The notes beneath the pieces are model-generated. The model saw only the letters and a list, made by a program, of their open reading frames with translations, made no database searches and was not told the origin of the DNA. From positions 449,803 to 513,802 of the forward strand of contig CH002585.1 of NCBI GenBank assembly GCA_000149265.1: a DNA stretch of 64,000 nucleotides. Reading direction: 5' to 3'. This DNA comes from Ciona savignyi. Lineage: Eukaryota; Chordata; Ascidiacea; Phlebobranchia; Cionidae. Both the position numbers and the translations under genes were made by a program. Shown here piece by piece: positions 56,501 through 64,000 of this stretch (positions are counted from its first letter, which is position 1; each line of letters begins with the position of its first letter).

Positions 56501-58648
56501 AGCCTATCGAGTGTGCGTCGGCTTAGCTTCTACCATTTAGTTCACTGCACATAATCAGTGTTCATGTATCACCGCGCTTTATTTATGATTGACCATCGTC
56601 ATTGCGGCGGAGTAGCACTGGTTACTCTCTACTGCAATCGATCGCCTCATTTTCTTTCCGTGGCCCTTGGGACTTGCTCCTACGAAACGAAGCATTGGCA
56701 TTCAGCTGCCGTTCATAGTTCAAGCAATTGCGCTGTACTGCGCAAATCGACCGGGTGAGTTAACAGGGAGACAGGCCGCAGTTGCTTTCCGTTGGGCCCT
56801 GGACAGCAGCCAAAAAGTAAGCAAGCTGAGGTATTCGGAGAGCAGTGTATAAAACGTTTACTAATGTTAGCGATTTACGATCTTCAAAGAGTACGTTTGA
56901 GGATCTGTGTGCGCCGATTGTTTGGATATTCATTGAACAGCTATGGGCAAAGCGTCACGGCCCCACTGTAAATGTTTACTTATCGCAGAACTTGTACCTA
57001 GTAGATCGGCTATTTGCATAGTTGCCCGACCGGTATATTTATTATGAATGGCAGATATGAAGCCCAGTTGTTTCACTTGTTGAAACGATAATATATTTCG
57101 TGCTGTCGGGCGTCAGCTGTCATCTGACTTGGCTCTATGTACGCTATTCTGACCGTTCAGTACACGAGGTTGTGCTATAATTAGACTCGCGTCGCTTGGT
57201 AAACACTACCCCGGTTCGTCTTATCTTTCATAATTTTGATTTATCGACAGTGCGTCAAACAGGCGTATTGTGTTTTGTTTTGGAGAACAGGCGTTGATAT
57301 AATAAGAAGACTTGAAATTCGAACCCATCTGTCCCATTGACGCGATAATTTCTTTAAACAAAGCCCGCATGAATATAGCTTATAAGTTATAACAGGTTAT
57401 GTTGCCTCCTGCTCAGGAACAAGATTAAAGTTGAGTAAACGTCGAAGCCGCCTACCTTTCCGCACGAACGGTATTCGAGTAGAGATCGATAAATATTGGT
57501 AAATTGCCACCAGCCGTGCAGATAAGCCACATCTTTCGCCTCAGACTCGGTTCGCCCCAATAACCTCGCAGTCAACCCACGCACGTGGAGAAAAGAAGAT
57601 TCGCCGAAAAGTAATATGCATAAGATAACCACGCTTCACTGGGCACGGCCTTGCCAATGTGCTTTATCTTCTCTTGATTAGGTCGAGTGCTTTAATACGG
57701 ATAGATCCCTTCGCCAATAAAGCTAGCGCGCGAACCCGTCTGGTCTATTTCAAATCGAACCATTAACTAATTTGCGCCAGGGCTCTCTTTTCTTAAATTG
57801 GCCTGGGCGAAAGAGCGAGGATTTGCGGTGACATTTGGCGTTCCACCGCAGGGACTCAAATAAAACGCAACGACCACTCCCGCAATCGATCGCCCACCGC
57901 CTGTCAAATTATCATCGATTTTGAAAGGTGGCCAGGAGTGCTGCGTTCGGCAATACGCTGACCATTCGCCATTGATTACGCAATCGACCAATGCATTATA
58001 ATATATACCTTCTCATAAATTACTTCACTCACCGTCTGACACTTGCGCCCTTTAAGCCCGTAACTATAACGCAACTACTATTTGTCATTTCCAGGTCATA
58101 TGAATGGACTTGGCGTGACGCTTATTATTTTGCACCTTGTTACCTATTAATTATTAAAAGAACTCAATGAAACACAATTAGCATCAAATTGTGGTGCTGC
58201 TAATTTAATGTCAACTGTAGCACAGGTGATATATTACCTGGGAGAAAATAGGGCACAGCCATTTATAGCAATTCTGTAACTGAATCCTAACCTAGAAGTT
58301 TTAGTTCTTAGAAGATTCTTTTTAAATAGTTTGCCGTTTTCTACATTTGTAGGGATTTATGTTGTTTTTATTGCTGTGATTGTTTTTATGGAACTAGTGA
58401 AAAATCCTCAACATCTTAGCAATGTTAGGCTGGCCAAGTGTATATTGATTATTTCCTTTCTCTCATTTATACAACTGAAAAAAGTGTATAGAGGCTTCTT
58501 CTACAGTTTAAAACAATGTGGCTTAACTCTCTTTATCCATGACCAGGTTTAGAACATCTGAGTTAGGTTAACCAAAGCTTTTAGAAACAACGTTAGCTGC
58601 AAAAAACCTTGGTGTTTTTTAAGCCGTGGTTGCTTAGTCCGCCTAATA

Positions 58649-61600
58649 ATGGCGCCGGAGACTGGAAGGGGGCAAAACCATGCCCAACTGCAGAACCAGA
58701 GCGGTGCTGATGAATATGGTTGCACTTTAAATGAACTGAAAACTTTAATGGAATTTAGAGGGGCTGAAGGTATCCAAAAGATCAAAGAATGTTTTGAGGA
58801 TACTAACGGATTATGCAAGCGTCTGAAAACTTCTCCCTCTGACGGTAAGTGTTTATATTATTAATTTGTTTTCTTAACATTGTAGATTTTTAATCCTGCT
58901 TTATATTACCTAAATACATGATAAAAAAGTATAAAATTTAATTGTTATAAGAAGAGTACAGTTTGAATGTGGTGGTTATACAAAATAACTATTTTTGGTT
59001 TTTAATTAATCAAATTACATGATATTAAATGTTTGATGGATATTTTCTTCCAAGGTTTAAATGAGCGGCCAGAGGAGTTAGACAACCGAAGGGCAGTGTT
59101 TGGTCAAAACCTTATACCTCCTAAAAAGCCCAAAACATTTATTGAGCTGGTGTGGGAGGCTGTACAAGATGTAACACTCATAATCCTAATTGTTGCTGCA
59201 CTTATTTCACTTGGCCTGTCATTCTATAAGCCTCCAGGGAATACGGGTAAGCTGCACAATATTGTAATGATACGGTGCTTTGTTTTATACTGGTATAAGT
59301 TGTATGTATATATTTTGCCACTTTTTATTTTCATCTTCAGTTTATCATGCGTTCTTTGTAAATTTGTAGTACCGCTTTTTGGCTCTAAAATTTCCCAGAA
59401 AATTTACTAAACAACCATAACATGAAAATATTATTATAAATGTGTGCTAATCTTTTAATCCCTGACCAAAGTATTTAAATCCTTTACTGCAGGGCACTCC
59501 TGTGTTCCTCCTGAGTTCGCACTCGGAGGAGGAGGGGAGGAAGGGGCCGCTGGTTGGATCGAGAGTGCCGCTATCCTTGGATCGGTGCTGGTTGTCGTTC
59601 TGGTCACAGCCATTAACGATTACACGAAAGAAAAACAGTTTCGAGGCCTGCAGAACAAGATCGAACAGGAACAGAAATTCGCTACAATACGAAATGGACA
59701 GATCGTTGAAATCTCTGTAGCTGATATTGTGGTCGGAGATATCACACAAGTAAAATATGGTAAGAATCAGAAATGCAATAGAAAAATATACTGCCACACT
59801 GTGTGAAATATATATAAGCTTGGGCCATCAGTTCATTCAAGCAGAAATTTTAATTGCATAATGGGTGGAAATTGCAATGCATGAGTGCAGTTTTTTGCCC
59901 CAATGACATTTCAACCTTTACCGTTAAAAGAACGTGTTGTTCTTAAACACAGGTTTAGCGTACATATTATGTACATACATGCAGATACAATGACATAATA
60001 TTTAAAGCTGAAGTAATTATACTACTTTATGTTTTTCTTACATAAGACTAACACTTAAGTATAAGATTTTTAAGCTACTGTTTTATTTGACTACCTTTTA
60101 TGCTGTTAGTGCTGGCCCAATCTTAAACTGAAGTGTTTAGGTCAATAGATGTATCTATATATTTTTTATGAGTTAGAACACAAATCTTTTCATCAGTGTA
60201 GTAAAACAATATAAATGTACATATTGGCCTTGAAAAAGTAGTAGTAATATAATCCAAAATTAGTCTAAATAATGTCAGTTAAAATCATAAAAAGATAATG
60301 TTGAGTACTACTCTTAGTATAAAGTGTGAAATAAAATATAGGGTTTCAGTACCGGTACAATCTTAGATTTCATCATATAGTGTCATTTGTTTAAAATAAA
60401 ACATACTGGTATGGTATCATGTGACTGTGTGAGTGTGATGTAATCGCGTAAAGAGTTTCACAAATGCGATATTGTATCAGCAACTTCCTTTAGCTTTTAA
60501 CTTAAAACGAAATTGCTGCTATGTAGAACTTTTTCCGATAATTTTATTGACGGTTTTTATTAATAGTCCCCAATATAGAACTAATCTGACTAAACTAAGG
60601 GTGTGGTTGTGTTACATACAAAAAAGAACAAATTTATTTACAAGTTTTTATTCTTTAGGCGACCTTCTGCCAGCTGATGGTATCATTATACAAAGCAATG
60701 ATTTAAAAGTGGACGAGAGCTCCCTTACTGGGGAATCCGACCATGTGAAAAAAGGCCTAGCAGTTGATCCCTTCATGTTAGCAGGTAACACGATCGGTTC
60801 TAGTTACCTTTATGTTCATTGGTTCCAGTTACACCAATCATTGATTTCTGGCACCGCGTTATGAAGGTCACAGTTAGCCTTGACTGGTGTCTTCAGTAAA
60901 AAAATCACATAAATAATTATATTTTTATGTGAGGTGTTTTAGCGCTAATATAATCAAAGCTATGCTATAGTGGAAATTTGTTCCGAAATTAAACCCTAAC
61001 CTATTTAGTAAGGTCGGTAAACCGTTTTTATTCTAGTTTCATTGATTAATAAGATCAATGATTTTTTCCCATGTGAATGTAATTAATTATTTACCTTCCA
61101 TTGACATTCAAACGAGTTTTGTTTTCAAGCCAGTCTATCATGTTACTCGAAATACAACATCAGGCAAGCTCTTTAATTTGTTTATAAATCTGCGTGTGCT
61201 GTTCGCTTTACAGTCAACACAGAATCACTTAAATTATTCATCAAATCGCTGAACATGCCTACAGAGCATGTACATTGCGCTGTACTGATTGTGTAGGCTA
61301 ATTAAATTTTGATGCTTTAATTGCGTGGCAACAGGGAAACTAATGATCAAATATGTACCTTGATTTATTTTATAATGGCGTGGCATTGCAGTGCCCATTT
61401 AATGATGCAATAAGTCGTCTGGTCATGCTTATTGGCCAGGTATTTTCGGGTTGCATTCACAGCAATCTTAATTCTTTATTTTCACAGGCACTCATGTCAT
61501 GGAAGGCAGTGGTAAGATGGTGGTCACAGCTGTCGGTGTCAATTCACAAACTGGAATTATATTTTCACTGCTCGGAGCGTCTGATCATGATGCAGGTAGA

Positions 61601-63828
61601 GCAAAAACAAATTTATTTTTGTTTTCTAGCAGTTCTCATATGGAGAGTGATTTCCTACCATTTAAAAAACAACATTTTTTCCTCAAATAATACATCAATT
61701 CTACTTTAATTTTTTTTAATTTTGGAAGTTCTGTTATAGCTAATCCTGCTTAATACCACTTCCACGCTTGTACATCCTGTCAATTAACATCAACTAACTT
61801 TGCTTCTAATTGCTTCATATCGCTGCTGATAGCGGTGAAAAAACAGAAAAGCAAATCTTCTAAAAAGTCATCGGGTAGTAAAAGTAATGGCCATAATGCA
61901 GATTCTTCCCGTCAAAGAGGTGATCTCCTATCCTGCACGGTTGTCCTGGTGCAAGTTGTGTTTTGTTTTCATGGTTTAAATCCATTCACAGTGTACTTAA
62001 CGGTGAAGTTGATTCAATTAAACATTTATTTTTAGAATTGTCATAAAACGGAAAAAGTTTGCTTTTGTTTTCTTAGCACTGTGAAATGTACCTTGTAATC
62101 ATACACTAATTCTGGGTAGAATCAAAACCAAAAAAATCACAGAATATATGAATTGTGTAAGTAAAATTCAAGCTTACATTTTGTTGTAAAATCTTATTCT
62201 GACTGTTTAACTCTACCACTGTACCTTACCCTTTGTCGATTTTGAACACAGAGCGAAGTCATTTTTAAATGGAACATTTTTAACTGAGTGAACAATTCCC
62301 AGAAACAGCCATTTGTTTTTCTGATCAGTTAATAGGTATCATCACAACTCTATTGTGTATATAAGCATCTATTTAAAATATCATTTATGTAAAATTAGAA
62401 ATAGTAGCGGAACTGCCATTTCACCTGTACTTGGTGTACAATACAAAAGCATGTGGTTGTGCCGCTATATGTACTGTGTGTATTTGGATGTATTGGGAGT
62501 CCAGATTGTGTTGTGGGTAGTCATGTGATTGTGCCGCTATATGTACTGTGTATATTTGGATGTATTGGGAGTCCAAATTGTGTTGTGGGTAGTATTTCCT
62601 TTAACTGCAGATGATTTGCATGCAACTTCTTTCCAGTCTCAGCAACTGATGTGCTGACAACATCGGTACCACAACTCAGTTATTTCACACCCATTAAGCT
62701 TATTATTATTGGCACTCAAGTTTTCGTGCTTTTTTGAAACCATAACTGCACTCTGTCACTAAAGGCTTATGTTACAAATGCATGATATGTCGACCATTTA
62801 AATGTGCATGATAAATGGATTCATTATGTTCCTAGCGGTCATTCCTATTTAATAAACATACATTTTATTAAGTTAAATATCTTTATTTTATTTGTAATAA
62901 AAGACATTAAACCTTTTATAAGACATTATCTTTATATCAAAAATACATTAATTTCTAGGTAAGATAGTCCGAAGTAATTTGTATATCTTGATTTTGTATA
63001 AATTGCTTAAATCAATGCCAAATATCTTTTAAACTTAATCAGACTAAAGTTGTATAAACCTCAAATTAATCTACATGTTTAGTAGTTAAGTTTAATTTAC
63101 TTTGGTTGTTTATCGGTGTCATGTTATCGGAAAACTTGAATTTTAAATTTTTCAGATGAACCGACCGAAAACAGCCGCGCTGACGGGCAGATCAACCACG
63201 ATCACGGAGGACAGGAGATGATTCCGCTCACGGAGCGAGTTGGAGATGCTCCGGAGGAGGAGGAAGGGGAAGAAACAGACGGAGAGCCAAAGAAGAAAAA
63301 ATCCAGGAGAAAAGAACAATCGGTCCTCCAAGCGAAACTCACGAAACTGGCAGTGCAAATTGGATATGGAGGTCGGAGAAATATTAAATCATTAAACCAC
63401 CAAATAGTATTGCAACCACACTCATTTAAATTTTTGTTTTGTATGTGGCCAAATGACATAAACTTTGTGTGAAATTCTACATAATAATTACAATTAATTG
63501 AAAATTGACTCAATAGCTTTTAAAATAAAGAGGGTGCCTTCTTCTTGGTTTATTTTCTGTTTTTTCCAGGAATTGGACTGTTTTTGTAATGGTCACCCCT
63601 CTTATTTTCCCAGGATTCTTTGTTGCCATCCTTACTGTAGTGATACTGATCATTATATTCTGCGCCGAAGTCTTTGGAAAGTATAACCAAGAGTGGAAAA
63701 GCGAGTGCACGTCGGTCTACGTCCAGTACTTTGTCAAATTCTTCATCATTGGAGTCACTGTGCTTGTAGTCGCCGTGCCTGAAGGCCTCCCTCTTGCTGT
63801 TACCATTTCTCTTGCTTTCTCAGTTATG
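58649..63828 (+). CDS. atp2b: plasma-membrane calcium ATPase (PMCA), N-terminal part
   Basis: Eight exons: 58649-58844, 59055-59246, 59493-59759, 60659-60784, 61488-61595, 61833-61919, 63156-63371, 63614-63828, with the last donor GTGAGT at 63829; 1407 bases, 469 codons. The gene continues to the right. PMCA features in order: cytoplasmic start with [31 protein letters not shown] before helix 1; helix 2 with [20 protein letters not shown]; the actuator domain with T242-[23 protein letters not shown]; a Lys/Ser- and Glu-rich linker (exons 6-7); [10 protein letters not shown]; helix 3; and helix 4 with the calcium-binding P453-E-G-L. The aspartyl-phosphate DKTGT exon lies beyond the window. This P-type pump exports calcium and is calmodulin-regulated through its C-terminus in other animals. 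Exon 6 (29 codons, weak donor GTGATC) lies in the linker, a region alternatively spliced in vertebrates. Introns are free of SINEs. Confidence 0.95.
62450..62593 (+). repeat. 72-bp tandem duplication in a PMCA intron
   Basis: CATGTGGTTGTGCCGCTATA through GTTGTGGGTAG is repeated head to tail with three or so differences. Confidence 0.85.
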
Positions 63829-64000
63829 GTGAGTTTGTTTTTTTAAATGTTTCTTAAACATCTCATTCATTGAACCCACATGGATGGTGTAAGTGGTGAA
63901 AGAGCTTCTTAAACCTGGCATCCCTAAAAAAATTATGTCTAAAATGTTTTGGATATTTTTCATTACACCCATACTACCAATGCTCCTACTTGACCACTAT
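63829..64000 (+). other. start of the next PMCA intron, to window edge
   Basis: Follows the exon 8 donor. No acceptor and coding exon can be seen before the window ends. Confidence 0.7.

Larger units (their letters stand above)
50025..58648. other. spacer between sulfotransferase and PMCA genes (divergent)
   Basis: 50085-53560 carries SINEs and MITEs. 51260-52240 has none that I recognise. From about 53600 to 58648 the DNA is repeat-poor and has no supported coding exon; 53600-56500 is AT-rich, and 56500-58000 is more GC-rich and could hold promoter and leader exons of the PMCA gene. One candidate leader donor is at 56755 (ACCGG then GTGAGT). Confidence 0.55.

Noticed and set aside
57387..57991. 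Two - strand frames upstream of PMCA
   Set aside because: No splice or family support; GC-rich promoter-like DNA produces chance open frames.

Overview
The window looks like a tunicate (Ciona-type sea squirt) nuclear chromosome segment. Evidence for that: compact multi-exon genes with GT-AG introns that join cleanly in phase, an AT-rich background, a genome-wide load of short non-autonomous repeats (tRNA-derived SINEs, MITEs), and deuterostome families such as a Dickkopf-3-like gene, an NK3-class homeobox gene and an actin with an intron after codon 41. The species call is inference; the gene calls rest on reading exons by eye and on remembered family similarity, with no search run.

Layout, left to right. 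(1) 1-6139, + strand: most of a CDK5RAP3 (C53/LZAP) gene, nine exons, entering the window inside an exon. (2) 9716-13678, +: a four-exon NK3/Bapx-type homeobox gene, 282 aa. (3) 14556-21561, -: a seven-exon Dickkopf-3-like secreted protein, 357 aa, with both ten-cysteine domains; it is tail-to-tail with the homeobox gene. (4) 21562-27897: repeat-rich spacer. (5) 27898-29382, +: an intronless-CDS SLC43A3-type transporter, 494 aa. (6) 33471-36620, +: a four-exon CTR1-type copper transporter (SLC31), 195 aa, containing a 100-N assembly gap in intron 1; an extra exon-like segment at 37660-37779 is phase-compatible as an alternative C-terminus. (7) 39374-42376, -: a six-exon actin, 375 aa, with three perfect CArG boxes upstream. 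(8) 45092-50024, -: a seven-exon cytosolic sulfotransferase, 353 aa, with a SINE in every intron. (9) 58649 to the right edge, +: the first eight coding exons (469 codons) of a plasma-membrane calcium ATPase (ATP2B/PMCA), running off the window before the phosphorylation-site exon.

The genes are unrelated in function (ER-stress/UFMylation adaptor, transcription factor, secreted signalling factor, two transporters, cytoskeleton, sulfonation, calcium export) and there is no sign of an operon. The more striking architecture is in the non-coding DNA. A roughly 300-bp tRNA-headed SINE is present in about 40 full or partial copies between 0.8 and 53 kb and then disappears; a second, about 115-bp tRNA-like repeat, a GGAGGGAAAGCGGG-ended MITE and several hAT-like and TA-flanked MITEs accompany it. 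Independently, many introns of actin, DKK3 and CDK5RAP3 are filled with gene-private tandem arrays, several of which have duplicated a splice junction, creating decoy donor or acceptor sites.

No previously undescribed multi-gene system is evident. The observations most worth checking are the phase-compatible alternative CTR1 tail, the duplicated splice junctions, the sulfotransferase intron made almost wholly of SINE, and the assembly gap flanked by identical 33-bp sequences.
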